A stretch of DNA of 64,000 nucleotides from Microbacterium ulmi (GTDB lineage Bacteria; Actinomycetota; Actinomycetes; Actinomycetales; Microbacteriaceae), in assembly GCF_011759705.1 (NCBI RefSeq), contig NZ_JAAOZF010000002.1, forward strand, positions 434,001-498,000, in the 5' to 3' direction. This document shows, in pieces, positions 1 through 8,656 of this stretch. Position 1 is the first letter of the stretch; each line of letters begins with the position of its first letter. The notes under the pieces were generated by a model. That model had not been told where the DNA came from, ran no database searches, and saw nothing but the letters and a program-made list of their open reading frames with translations. The translations under genes were made by a program, and so were the position numbers.

Positions 1-3000
1 TCCGCGTCGGACGGGTCGAGCTGTGCCGCGACCGTCTCGCAGGCGACCCCGCCGTTGCGCAGCAGGACGTTGTCGAGCGTCGCGTTCCACGCCCCGGGGT
101 CGACCGTCACGCGGAACCGCAGCACCTCTCGGCTTGTGAGGCCATCGAGTGTCCACACGATCGACGTGCCGACCACGACAGCCGTACCTGCGCTCGCGCT
201 GATGCTTCCCGCGACGAGTGTCGCGTCGTCGAGCACGCCGGCGAGGTCCTCCGTCACGACGACTCCGTCCGACTCGCCTCCGGTCAGGATCTGCGAGGCG
301 ATCACCTCGTACTCGATCGTGTCGCCCGGTGCCACCTCGGTGCCGTCGGGCGGATCACTCGACTTCGACGCCGTCCAGTCCCCGTACCTGTTGACGGCCG
401 CGCAGTGCGCCTCGGCGCCGAACAGCAGGGTGAAGTCGGCTGGATCGAAGGGCTCGCCCGCGCTCTCGCACGTCATCGACACGAGCTCGTAGCCGGGGCT
501 GTCGAGCTCGGTGAGCTGATAGCGCTGCCCCGGCACGAGGCTCTGCGCGGCGCCCGCCTGGAAGTCGTGCACGAGCGGGTCGGGGATGATCGGAGGCGGG
601 ATGAACTGCGCCCGGAAGGTGAACGCGAGGGGATCCCCGCTGGGCAGCACCGTCTTCGCCACGGTGAGAAGAGCCGTCGTGTTCTGTGCCGTGCACTCGT
701 AGTGCTGTCCGAGCGGGACGATGACGGCCCCCTCGGCGCCGACCGACGGATCGCCGATCGGGTCCGACTGGGGCCGGCAGTTCCAGGAGCCGCTCGACTG
801 GGGGTAGAGGAGCGGCTGCGTGCGGATGTCGTGCTGCAGGTAATGCTGTGTGAAGTGCTCGCTGAGGTCCGGCGTCTCCGCGAGCTGATACAGAGCTCCC
901 GGGATCACCTCCGCCGTCACCCCCGTCGTGCCCGACACGCCGACGTTCCACGGCGGGTCGTTGAACGGGCTGTCGGCGACCAGGCCCCAGAGGTCCTCCC
1001 CCTCGGGAGTGTCGAGCGGCCCGTTCGTCACGTCCTTGCGCAGCGTCAGCTGCGATGTGCACGTGACCTCGTTCAGGATCGTCCACTCGTTGAGCCCTGG
1101 CGAGAGCGGGTGAGCTGTCGTGGGATCCAGAGGGTCGTACTCGTCGAGGCCGACGTCGGGGTCTGGCGCGCCGGCACGGATGAGGGGATCCTCGGTCAGC
1201 TCGCACAACGGCAGAAGCGGATCGATCGTGGTCGTCTCGTCGATCGACACGGTCCGCGACGCGATCGGCGCGGCCGGGTTCGCGTTGTACCCTGTGCGCT
1301 CCACGCTCCACTGCTCGGGCGTGAACTGGCCGGTCCCCGGCCCCGTCAGTGCGGCGGTCGCGCTCAGCCCGAACGGCTGCCGTCCGTCCGGCGCCATCTC
1401 GACGCCGATCGCCGACACGATCCGCCAGAGCTTGTGCACCGCGACCGAGGCCGGCTGGACCGTCGGCGGAGCCTGGTTGAAGACGGTGCACGTGACCATC
1501 TGCTGGAGGCCGATCTGCACGGAGAACGCCGTATCCGGTTCCGCAGGGTCCGGCACGACGTCGACGGGGACGTCGACTCCCGTCGATCGCTCGACGCAGG
1601 CGGTCTCGGCGGGCAGAGGGGTGTACGCGCTCTGCGGGAGCGAGCCGACGCCTTCCTCGACCCGGATCTGACCCGTGAACCCCGGAGGGGCCGCCGGATC
1701 GAATGCGATCGGGAACGAGACGCCGCCGCTTCCGTGCGAGGTGTCGGCCGGAGTGCCGTCGATGTCGACCTCGGGGTCCGGAGTCGTCGCGTCGAAGGTC
1801 CAGGCCTCGCCGGGCAGATACGCGTCGGCGACGGTGCCACCGTCCGGGACGATCCGCTTTATGACCGAGAGGGACGGCGCACACGCATCCAGCACGAGAT
1901 TGCGCAGGGCGGCGCCCGCCTCGGCGTAGTTCACCGTCTGGAGGTAGTCGGCGACGCCGATGTTCGCGCCGTCGAAGCGCACCTCCCCCGAGACCGTGCG
2001 CAGATTGTCCCGGGCCTGAGGCGAGTTGATGCCCGCCCCGACGCCGACGGCGAGGACGCGTGTGTCCTGCAGTTTGACGAGGTTCGCCGATGCGAGGCCG
2101 TTGCTGAGCTCGCGGAAGCGCGTGTACCCGCTGCTGCGATCGGTCGGCGTGCCGCCCGTGAGGGGGTTGGCGCCGTAGACCGTCGGGTTTCCGTCGGTGA
2201 GGAACACGACCATGTCGAGGTGGGTGTCGCCGGTCGCGGCATCGCCGTTCATGGCTGCCGTCGCCGCGAACCCCCTGTCCCAGTTCGTGTAGTTCGTCGG
2301 CCAGGAGAATGTCGGGTCGTTCCAGTCCCGGTTCGAGCCGGGCGGCGCCGCGTCGTCGTCGTAGAGGTTGCGGAACGCCCGCGCCTCCGCCGTCGTGGCG
2401 ACGGACATGAGAGGCGTGTTCGACCCGAACCCGTTCCCCGGCGAGTCCGTGCCGAAGGTGACGAGCGCGATCTGCGACGGCGTGCCGCGCAATGCGTCGA
2501 CGAACTGGTTCATCGCCGTGACGAGCTGACCCTGCGAGCCGTTTACCGAGCTCGAGACGTCGACGACGAGTGCGATGTTCAGCCCGCACCGATCGGGGAG
2601 CGCGACATTGGCCCGGGAGAACACGACGACTCCGCTCGACGCGATGCGCCGCGTGTAGTTCGGGTTGGCGTGCGCAGGCGCCGTCTGCAGCCCGGGGTCG
2701 GTGATCCAGTCCGTGCCCGAGATGTACGAGCGGTCGGCGACGAGCGGAGGACTCTGCCAGACATGCCTCAGCTCGATGAGCGGATCGGCCGTCGAAGGCG
2801 AGAGCGGGCCTGTCTGCCAGAACGGATTCGCGAAGTAGCCCGCGGGGGCGGCCAGAGACGCCACATAGAGCCGCGTGCCCTGCGGAACGCCGCGACTCGG
2901 GTCGGTGTTGTTCGCGAACGGCGCGACCTGATCGGCGCCGGCGACGGCCGATCCGGCTCGGATGGGGACCTGGAAGACGCAGTCCCCGTCGGCGTCCGAG

Positions 3001-3317
3001 ACACACGTGAAGAAGAGCGGATGAGCGGCATCCGGCACCGCGAACCCGCTGTTGGAGTCGATGGTCGCCGACGGCTCGTCGACGAAGAGGCCCAGGGTGA
3101 CGCCGGCGAGCGGCGCGATCACGGAGCCTGCCGTGCGATAGTCCGCGACCCGCACGTGGAGGATCGCCGCGCCTGGATCCGGCGCCCCGATGACGGCTCG
3201 GCTCGGCGGTGCCGCCACGGGAGCGCTCACGATGGCCGCGACCAGTGCGAGCGCGCACGCGAGCGACACGCCGACACGCCTGCGCCGAGGACTCACTCGC
3301 TCGCGCTGTCGTGTCAC
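1..3317 (-). CDS. VWA and DUF11-type surface protein, 3' end outside the window
   Basis: The frame is open from a GTG at 3317 to the left edge, about 1,105 codons, so the C-terminus is missing. Residues 1-41 look like a secretion signal (Arg-rich start, then a hydrophobic Leu/Val/Ala stretch). Residues about 50-190 resemble a prealbumin/SpaA-like fold. Residues about 245-425 form a von Willebrand A domain with the MIDAS motif D253-V-S-S-S257. Several beta-sandwich modules of the DUF11/DUF5979 kind follow (segments beginning TLRKDVTNG, TVAKTVLPSG and ASKSSDPPDG), typical of actinobacterial pilin-like or adhesive wall proteins. Family knowledge suggests a cell-surface location and possibly a sortase signal beyond the edge; neither ligand nor anchor can be seen. 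The GTG start is chosen because GGAGG lies 11 bases upstream and a TAGAGT box lies further up. The gene is monocistronic as far as visible. Confidence 0.85.
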   Translation of the reverse strand, partial: MTRQRERVSPRRRRVGVSLACALALVAAIVSAPVAAPPSRAVIGAPDPGAAILHVRVADYRTAGSVIAPLAGVTLGLFVDEPSATIDSNSGFAVPDAAHPLFFTCVSDADGDCVFQVPIRAGSAVAGADQVAPFANNTDPSRGVPQGTRLYVASLAAPAGYFANPFWQTGPLSPSTADPLIELRHVWQSPPLVADRSYISGTDWITDPGLQTAPAHANPNYTRRIASSGVVVFSRANVALPDRCGLNIALVVDVSSSVNGSQGQLVTAMNQFVDALRGTPSQIALVTFGTDSPGNGFGSNTPLMSVATTAEARAFRNLYDDDAAPPGSNRDWNDPTFSWPTNYTNWDRGFAATAAMNGDAATGDTHLDMVVFLTDGNPTVYGANPLTGGTPTDRSSGYTRFRELSNGLASANLVKLQDTRVLAVGVGAGINSPQARDNLRTVSGEVRFDGANIGVADYLQTVNYAEAGAALRNLVLDACAPSLSVIKRIVPDGGTVADAYLPGEAWTFDATTPDPEVDIDGTPADTSHGSGGVSFPIAFDPAAPPGFTGQIRVEEGVGSLPQSAYTPLPAETACVERSTGVDVPVDVVPDPAEPDTAFSVQIGLQQMVTCTVFNQAPPTVQPASVAVHKLWRIVSAIGVEMAPDGRQPFGLSATAALTGPGTGQFTPEQWSVERTGYNANPAAPIASRTVSIDETTTIDPLLPLCELTEDPLIRAGAPDPDVGLDEYDPLDPTTAHPLSPGLNEWTILNEVTCTSQLTLRKDVTNGPLDTPEGEDLWGLVADSPFNDPPWNVGVSGTTGVTAEVIPGALYQLAETPDLSEHFTQHYLQHDIRTQPLLYPQSSGSWNCRPQSDPIGDPSVGAEGAVIVPLGQHYECTAQNTTALLTVAKTVLPSGDPLAFTFRAQFIPPPIIPDPLVHDFQAGAAQSLVPGQRYQLTELDSPGYELVSMTCESAGEPFDPADFTLLFGAEAHCAAVNRYGDWTASKSSDPPDGTEVAPGDTIEYEVIASQILTGGESDGVVVTEDLAGVLDDATLVAGSISASAGTAVVVGTSIVWTLDGLTSREVLRFRVTVDPGAWNATLDNVLLRNGGVACETVAAQLDPSDA

Positions 3318-3348
3318 GAAGATGCCCGCCTCCGGCTCTGTCCGCAAC

Positions 3349-3354
3349 ACTCTA
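3349..3354 (-). promoter_or_regulatory. -10 box of the VWA protein gene
   Basis: TAGAGT on the minus strand, 31 bases before the GTG start, leaves a short leader of about 24 bases that carries the GGAGG ribosome site. No clear -35 was found. Confidence 0.45.
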
Positions 3355-3426
3355 GAGCACATCGCGCGGCAGGCGAACAGGGGTCATGGCGACGCGACGA
3401 GGGTCGCGGGCGGGATGCGGGGAGGC

Positions 3427-4362
3427 TCAGGGGATGAGCGCGAGCTTGCCGCCCGGATGCCCCTGGGCGAGCAGCCGCATGGCCTCTCGGGCCTCCTCCA
3501 GCGGGAACGTGCGTGCGACGGGCACGTCCAGGCGTCCCGCCGCGGCCGCCTCCAGCAGCCTGCGGCGGACGCTGTCGCGATATGCGGCGCTCTCGGGCAG
3601 CGCGCCGGCGATCGCTCGGAAGCCCGCGGCGGCGGCGCGCTGGGGCGCGGCGATCGTGACGATCCTGCTCCTGTCCGCGACGACCGCGAGCGACGCGTCG
3701 ACGGCCTCGTCGGTGCCTACAGCGTCGAGCGCCGCGATGATCGGCGCGCCCGCGGCATCCTGAACCCGATCGGCGAGGTCGGGGCCGTAGGCGACGGGGA
3801 TGCCGCCGAACCTCCGCACACGCTCGAAGCTCGCGGGACTCGCGGTGCCGACGACGCGCGCGCCGAGCTCGGCGGCCTGCTGCAGGACGCTCACGCCGAC
3901 CGCGCCGGACGCGCCGTGCAGCAGGATCGTCTCGCCCTCGGCGACTCCGACGACATGGAGCATCTCGGCGGCCGTCGATCCCGCGAGCAGGAGGTTCGCC
4001 GCCTCGGCGTGCGAGAGCGAGGCCGGCTTCGCGAACACGTCCTCGGCCGGCACGACGAGCTCCGTGGCGTAGCCGCCCCGCACGCGGAACGCGACCACCT
4101 CGTCGCCGATGCGCGCCTCGCCCGACGCGATCCGCGTGGCGGGGCCGATCGCCGCGAGCTCTCCGGAGACCTCGTAGCCGATCGGCACAGGCAGCGAGAC
4201 ACCGGCGCGGGGCGCCGCGACGTGCTTGTAGTCGGCGGGGTTGACGCCGGCCGCCCTCACCCGGATCGTCACCTCGCCCTGACGAGGTGCGGGAAGCCCG
4301 CTCTCGGCGAACACCCATGTCTGCGGGCTCCCCCAGGCGGTCGCGATCCAGCCCCTGGCCAT
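3427..4362 (-). CDS. Zinc-independent quinone oxidoreductase-like (MDR family) protein
   Basis: A 311-residue medium-chain dehydrogenase/reductase. The N-terminal GroES-like part has the pattern RAAGVNPADYK, and the Rossmann part has the cofactor loop LLHGASGAVGVSVLQQA, as in NADPH:quinone reductases; structural zinc cysteines are absent. It probably reduces quinones or enones with NADPH in the cytosol; the true substrate is unknown. The start is the ATG at 4362, one base after the era stop, so the gene is the last member of the ybeY-hlyC-era transcript and is probably read by translational coupling. A longer frame upstream would run through era in another frame and has the Arg/Ser-rich look of non-coding sequence, so it was not used. 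The link to era looks like simple co-transcription, not a shared function. Confidence 0.85.
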   Translation of the reverse strand: MARGWIATAWGSPQTWVFAESGLPAPRQGEVTIRVRAAGVNPADYKHVAAPRAGVSLPVPIGYEVSGELAAIGPATRIASGEARIGDEVVAFRVRGGYATELVVPAEDVFAKPASLSHAEAANLLLAGSTAAEMLHVVGVAEGETILLHGASGAVGVSVLQQAAELGARVVGTASPASFERVRRFGGIPVAYGPDLADRVQDAAGAPIIAALDAVGTDEAVDASLAVVADRSRIVTIAAPQRAAAAGFRAIAGALPESAAYRDSVRRRLLEAAAAGRLDVPVARTFPLEEAREAMRLLAQGHPGGKLALIP

Positions 4363-4363
4363 G

Positions 4364-5260
4364 TCAGAACCCGAGGCGTCCGAGCTGCTTGGGGTCTCGC
4401 TGCCATTCCTTCGCCACCCGCACGTGCAGCGACAGGAAGACGCGGCCGCCCACGAGCGGCTCGATGCCGGCCCGTGCCCGCGCGCCGACGTCTCGAAGTC
4501 GTGAGCCCTTCCTGCCGATGATGATCGCCTTCTGGCTGTCGCGCTCCACGACGATGTCGGCGTAGATGTCGGTGAGGTCGGAGCCCTCGCGCGGCGCGAC
4601 ATCCTGGACGACGACCGCGATCGAGTGCGGCAGCTCGTCCCGAACGCCGTCGAGCGCCGCCTCGCGGATGATCTCGGCGATGCGGTCCTCCGTCGACTCG
4701 TCCGTCACGACGCCGTCGGGGTACAGCGCCGGGCCCGCGGGCATGAGCGTGAGCAGCTCGTCCGTGAGGACGTCGAGCTGCTCGTCGCCCAGCGCGGACA
4801 GCGGGATGACGGCCGCCCAGTCCTCGCGCAGGCCGTCGACCTCGAGGAGCCGCTCGGTGATCTGGTCGCGGGTCGCGGCATCCGTCTTCGTGACGATCGC
4901 GACCTTCTTCGCGCGGCGGTACCCGTCGAGGGACTCCGCGATGCGCCGGTCGCCGGGGCCGACCTTCTCGGTCGCCGGCACGCAGAAGCCGATGACGTCG
5001 ACGTCGCCCAGCACCTGCTCGACGAGGTCGTTGAGCCGCTGGCCGAGAAGCGTCCGCGGCTTGTGCAGACCTGGAGTGTCGACGATGACGAGCTGCCCCG
5101 CCGGGCGGTTCAGGATGCCGCGGATCGCGCGTCGCGTCGTCTGCGGCTTGTCGCTCGTGATGGCGACCTTCTCTCCGACGAGCGCGTTCGTGAGCGTCGA
5201 CTTGCCGACGTTGGGGCGCCCGACGAACGTCACGAATCCTGACCGGGTCTCTTCAGGCAT
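4364..5260 (-). CDS. era: GTPase Era
   Basis: A 298-residue Ras-like GTPase that assists 16S rRNA maturation and 30S assembly. G1 is GRPNVGKST at 14-22, threonines near 41-42 fit G2, G3 is DTPG at 61-64, G4 is TKTD at 124-127, and G5 is SALG at 155-158. The C-terminal KH domain carries the RNA-binding loop IIGRKGSRL. Length matches the family (about 300). The ATG overlaps the last 8 bases of the upstream CBS-domain gene, so the two are translationally coupled. The run phoH-ybeY-hlyC-era is a conserved bacterial ribosome-maturation cluster. Confidence 0.97.
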   Translation of the reverse strand: MPEETRSGFVTFVGRPNVGKSTLTNALVGEKVAITSDKPQTTRRAIRGILNRPAGQLVIVDTPGLHKPRTLLGQRLNDLVEQVLGDVDVIGFCVPATEKVGPGDRRIAESLDGYRRAKKVAIVTKTDAATRDQITERLLEVDGLREDWAAVIPLSALGDEQLDVLTDELLTLMPAGPALYPDGVVTDESTEDRIAEIIREAALDGVRDELPHSIAVVVQDVAPREGSDLTDIYADIVVERDSQKAIIIGRKGSRLRDVGARARAGIEPLVGGRVFLSLHVRVAKEWQRDPKQLGRLGF

Positions 5261-6716
5261 CGGTCTCGCCCTTCTTCTGCTTGGCGACGGCGAGGTCGCC
5301 GGTCTTCGGTTTCGCGACCTTGACGTCGCCGGTCTTCGGTCGTGCGGCCTTGACGTCGCCGGTCTTCGACTTGGCAGGCTTCACGTCGCCGGTCTTCGAC
5401 CTCGCGACGCGCACCTCACCCGTGCGCGGGTGCGTGCCATTGGCCTCGTCGGCGGCCGCGAGCGCGGCGCCGCGTTCGACGAACACCGTCGCGAGGCCCC
5501 TGCCACGGCCCCTCGACGCTCCGCCCGTGAAGACGAGACCCTCGTACTCGGCGGTGGCGCCCGGCTGCGGGATGCGGCCCAGCGCCTTCCCGAGAAGGCC
5601 GCCGACGGAGTCGACGTCCTCGTCCTCGAGCTCGATCCCGAACAGGTCTCCGACCTCGTCCAGCCCCAGTCGCGCGCTGACGCGGTAGCGGCCCGGCTCG
5701 AGCTCGACGACCTCGTCGGAGCGCGGGTCGTACTCGTCCGCGATCTCGCCCACGAGCTCTTCGATGAGGTCTTCGAGCGTCACGAGCCCCGAGACCCCGC
5801 CGTACTCGTCGACGACGAGGCACACGTGCACGGCGTCGCGCTTCATCTGCTGCAGGAGCGTCTCGGCCTTCATCGACTCGGGGACGAAGACGGGAGGTCG
5901 TGCGATCGCGCGGATCGGGGCATCCCGCCATCCCGCCTCGTCGCGGAAGCCGAACTGCACGAGGTCCTTGAGATACACGACGCCCACGACGTCGTCCGCG
6001 TCGTCGTCGACGAGGGGGATCCGCGAGATGCCCTTCTCGAGGAACACCGCCATCGCGTCGCGCGTCGAGGCTGTCGCGTCGACCGTCACCATGTCTGTGC
6101 GCGGCACCATGACGGCTCGCACGAACGTGTCCGTGAAGTCGAAGACGGAGTGGATGAGCTCGCGGTCGTCTTCTTCGATGAGGTCCTGCGACGCCGCCTC
6201 GTCGACCATGCTGAGCAGCTGCTCCTCGGAGGCGAACGACGCGCTGCGGGCGACGCCGGGCGTCACGCGGTTGCCGAGAGCGACGAGGCCGTGCGCGAGC
6301 GGGCCCAGGAGGACGCGCACGCCTCGGACGACGGGAGCGGCGCCCGCGAGGAGGCCTTTCGCGTGCTGGCGTCCCCACGTGCGCGGGCTCGCGCCCACGA
6401 TGACGAACGACACGCCCGTCATGAGGATCGCGGCGACGAGCATGGCCCACCAGATGCTGTCGAGCAGCAGGGTGAAGGCGACCGTCACGAGGACGGCGGC
6501 GGTCGTCTCCGAGAGGATGCGGATGAAGACGACCGCGATGGCGTGCGCCTCTGGGTCGTCGGAGATGCGCCGGAGAGAGGCCGCGTTGCGCCCGTTCGCG
6601 CCGAGATCGGCGAGATCCGCGCGGGAGGTCACCGCGAGAGCCGCGTCCAGCGCCGCCATGAGGCTGCCGAACGCGATGAGCAGCACCGCGGCGACGAGGA
6701 GGAGGGCTGCCGTCAT
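5253..6716 (-). CDS. CorC/HlyC-type CNNM-CBS membrane protein with repeat tail
   Basis: A 487-residue protein. Residues 1-145 hold hydrophobic segments of the DUF21/CNNM type. Residues about 205-325 are a CBS pair, with the typical DEYGGVSGLVTLEDLIEE segment at the end. Residues about 335-415 are a CorC_HlyC domain. Relatives are linked to Mg2+/Co2+ homeostasis; older names such as haemolysin are misleading. After residue 430 there is a tail of five 10-residue repeats of the KTGDVKxAKx type, not part of the usual family. The ATG at 6716 overlaps the ybeY stop as ATGA. The tail probably lies in the cytosol and is strongly basic; its role is unknown. Location between ybeY and era is the usual one for this family. 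Confidence 0.92.
   Translation of the reverse strand: MTAALLLVAAVLLIAFGSLMAALDAALAVTSRADLADLGANGRNAASLRRISDDPEAHAIAVVFIRILSETTAAVLVTVAFTLLLDSIWWAMLVAAILMTGVSFVIVGASPRTWGRQHAKGLLAGAAPVVRGVRVLLGPLAHGLVALGNRVTPGVARSASFASEEQLLSMVDEAASQDLIEEDDRELIHSVFDFTDTFVRAVMVPRTDMVTVDATASTRDAMAVFLEKGISRIPLVDDDADDVVGVVYLKDLVQFGFRDEAGWRDAPIRAIARPPVFVPESMKAETLLQQMKRDAVHVCLVVDEYGGVSGLVTLEDLIEELVGEIADEYDPRSDEVVELEPGRYRVSARLGLDEVGDLFGIELEDEDVDSVGGLLGKALGRIPQPGATAEYEGLVFTGGASRGRGRGLATVFVERGAALAAADEANGTHPRTGEVRVARSKTGDVKPAKSKTGDVKAARPKTGDVKVAKPKTGDLAVAKQKKGETDA
5277..5426 (-). repeat. Five 30-bp in-frame repeats encoding KTGDVK decapeptides
   Basis: The word GTCGCCGGTCTTCG recurs on the plus strand at 5295, 5325, 5355 and 5385 with a perfect 30-base period; a fifth, decayed copy lies near 5415. 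On the coding strand this gives residues 431-480 of the CorC/HlyC-like protein as five decapeptides, consensus KTGDVKxAKx, followed by a last half unit KKGETDA. Exact period and high identity suggest slippage or unequal exchange, so copy number may vary between strains. Confidence 0.93.
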
Positions 6717-7183
6717 GTGCGGTGGCGTCGTCGCTCGGCGACATGGAAGCTCAGGATGAGCTCCTTCTGCAGCCCGAACATCTCGCGCTCGTCGTCCGGC
6801 TCGGCGTGGTCGAAGCCGAGGAGGTGGAGGAGCCCGTGCGTCGTGAGGAGGATGAGCTCGTCGAGCGTCGAGTGCTTCGCGGCGACCGCCTGCGTCTCGG
6901 CGACCTGCGGGCAGAGCACGATGTCGCCGAGTAGGCCCGCGGGAGTCGGCATGTCCTCCGTGCCGGGGCGCAGCTCGTCCATCGGGAAGCTCAGGACGTC
7001 GGTCGGTCCGGGCTCGTCCATCCACTGGACGTGAAGGGCCTCCATCGCCCCCTCGTCGACGAGGACGATCGCGACGTCGGCGTCGGCGCTGACATGCAGC
7101 TCCGCGAGGTTGTGCTCCATGAGTCGCAGCAGCACGCCCTCGTCGACGGCGATCCCCGACTCGTTGTTGATCTCGATCGTCAT
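6713..7183 (-). CDS. ybeY: Endoribonuclease YbeY
   Basis: A 156-residue zinc metallo-endoribonuclease that acts in 16S rRNA 3'-end processing and ribosome quality control. The metal site is H116-x3-H120-x5-H126 in HGLLHLLGFDH, the family signature. The start is the ATG at 7183, which overlaps the phoH stop as ATGA; its own stop overlaps the next start in the same way. Phylogenetic clustering with phoH and era is typical. Nothing is unusual in length or motif. Confidence 0.97.
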   Translation of the reverse strand: MTIEINNESGIAVDEGVLLRLMEHNLAELHVSADADVAIVLVDEGAMEALHVQWMDEPGPTDVLSFPMDELRPGTEDMPTPAGLLGDIVLCPQVAETQAVAAKHSTLDELILLTTHGLLHLLGFDHAEPDDEREMFGLQKELILSFHVAERRRHRT

Positions 7184-8265
7184 GCACGGCCTCGCTTGGG
7201 GAGATGGTCACGGGGTCCTGCCGGCCGGGCGGCCGAGCGCCGTTCGGCGCGATTGGCGAACTCGGATGCCTCGTCCCGTTCGCGACGGGCCGCGAGGCGG
7301 CGCTCATCGTACTCGCTGTACGCGTCGACGATGCGACCGACGAGCGTGTGGCGGACGACGTCGTCGCTCGTGAGGTACGCGAAGTGGATGTCGTCGATGT
7401 CGCCGAGGACCCGCGTCACGAGCCGGAGGCCCGACGCGCCCTGCGGGAGGTCGACCTGCGTGATGTCGCCCGTCACGACCATGCGCGTGCCGAAGCCGAG
7501 CCTCGTGAGGAACATCTTCATCTGCTCGGGCGTCGTGTTCTGCGCCTCGTCGAGCACGACGAAAGAGTCGTTGAGTGTTCGACCCCGCATGTACGCCAGC
7601 GGCGCGACCTCGATCGTGCCGGAGGCCATGAGCTTGGGCACGAGCTCGGGGTCGAGCATCTCGTTGAGCGCGTCGTACAGCGGACGCAGGTACGGGTCGA
7701 TCTTGTCGTTCAGCGTGCCGGGGAGGAATCCGAGCCGCTCCCCCGCCTCGACCGCCGGTCGCGTGAGGATGATGCGGCTGACCTCCTTGCGCTGCAGCGC
7801 CTGAACGGCCTTCGCCATCGCGAGGTACGTCTTGCCCGTTCCCGCGGGCCCGATGCCGAACACGATCGTGTTCTCCTCGATCGCGTCGACGTAGGCCTTC
7901 TGCCCCGCCGTCTTGGGCCGGATGATCTTGCCGCGCGACGACAGGATGGCCTCGCCGAGCACCTCGGACGGCCTCGGGCCGCCTTCCGTGCGCAGCATCC
8001 GGTTCGAGGAGACGACGTCGGCGGGGTCGAGCCCCTGGCCCGCGCGCGTCATCGAGATGAGCTCGTCGACGAGCGCCTTGGCGGCGGCGACGGGCGCGGC
8101 ATCCCCCGTCAGCGTGATCTCGTTGCCTCGGACGTGGACGTCGACGTCCGGATGCTCGCGCTCGACGACGCGCAGGAGCCGGTCCTGCGGACCCAGGAGC
8201 TGGACCATCGCGATGCCGTCGGCATACACGCGCTCGACGACGGGGGAATCGGAAGAATCGCTCAC
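7180..8265 (-). CDS. phoH: PhoH-like ATPase
   Basis: A 361-residue protein. Residues about 1-75 hold a KH-like N-terminal part, and residues about 115-330 the P-loop domain with Walker A GPAGTGKT at 139-146 and Walker B VVLDEAQ at 236-242. PhoH/YbeZ proteins are predicted RNA-linked ATPases that work with YbeY; the precise reaction is still unclear. The start is the GTG at 8265, which overlaps the HIT gene stop as GTGA and gives the expected N-terminus. Longer frames would run through the HIT gene. It is co-transcribed with the HIT gene, ybeY, the CBS-protein gene and era. Confidence 0.93.
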   Translation of the reverse strand: MSDSSDSPVVERVYADGIAMVQLLGPQDRLLRVVEREHPDVDVHVRGNEITLTGDAAPVAAAKALVDELISMTRAGQGLDPADVVSSNRMLRTEGGPRPSEVLGEAILSSRGKIIRPKTAGQKAYVDAIEENTIVFGIGPAGTGKTYLAMAKAVQALQRKEVSRIILTRPAVEAGERLGFLPGTLNDKIDPYLRPLYDALNEMLDPELVPKLMASGTIEVAPLAYMRGRTLNDSFVVLDEAQNTTPEQMKMFLTRLGFGTRMVVTGDITQVDLPQGASGLRLVTRVLGDIDDIHFAYLTSDDVVRHTLVGRIVDAYSEYDERRLAARRERDEASEFANRAERRSAARPAGPRDHLPKRGRA

Positions 8266-8618
8266 CGAGGGTCTGCTCCGAGGGTTCGTTCCGCGAGACC
8301 GCCCGCGAGGACGTGCGCGTGGACGTGGAACACGGTCTGGCCGGCGCCCCCGCCCGTGTTGAAGATGAGGCGGAAGTCGCCGTCGGAGTGCTCCGCCGCG
8401 AGCGAGTTCGCCAGACCCACGAGCTCTGCGAGCAGCGCAGGGTCGCCTGCCGCGAGCTCGACGACGTTGCGGTACTCCTGCGACTTCGGGATGACGAGCA
8501 GGTGCACGGGCGCCTGCGGTGCGATGTCGCGGATCGCGAAGGCGTTCTCGGTCTCGGCGATGATCTCCGACGGGATCTCCCCGTTGAGGATGCGCGTGAA
8601 GATCGAGGGCTCGCTCAT
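8262..8618 (-). CDS. HIT-family nucleotide-binding protein
   Basis: A 118-residue histidine-triad protein (HINT branch). The catalytic motif is H98-V-H-A-H-V near the C-terminus, and an N-terminal LNGEIP segment fits the family. Relatives hydrolyse adenosine phosphoramidates; the natural substrate here is not known. It begins the phoH-ybeY-era transcript from its own TAGACT promoter, just after rsmE. Length is as expected. Confidence 0.95.
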   Translation of the reverse strand: MSEPSIFTRILNGEIPSEIIAETENAFAIRDIAPQAPVHLLVIPKSQEYRNVVELAAGDPALLAELVGLANSLAAEHSDGDFRLIFNTGGGAGQTVFHVHAHVLAGGLAERTLGADPR

Positions 8619-8624
8619 GCGCCC

Positions 8625-8630
8625 AGTCTA
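8625..8630 (-). promoter_or_regulatory. -10 box of the HIT gene, leaderless type
   Basis: TAGACT on the minus strand ends 6 bases before the ATG at 8618, so transcription should start at or beside the start codon. It opens the HIT-phoH-ybeY-era unit. Confidence 0.6.
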
Positions 8631-8656
8631 TCGACGGGGTCGGCGCGCGCGCCGGA

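Noticed and set aside
405..3437. A long plus-strand open frame (about 1,000 codons) antisense to the VWA protein gene
   Set aside because: Arg/Val-rich composition without domains, typical of the complement of a high-GC coding frame; the minus frame has clear VWA and DUF11 signatures.
5277..5426. 30-base period repeats considered as a CRISPR array
   Set aside because: Units are contiguous, in frame and protein-coding; no spacers.
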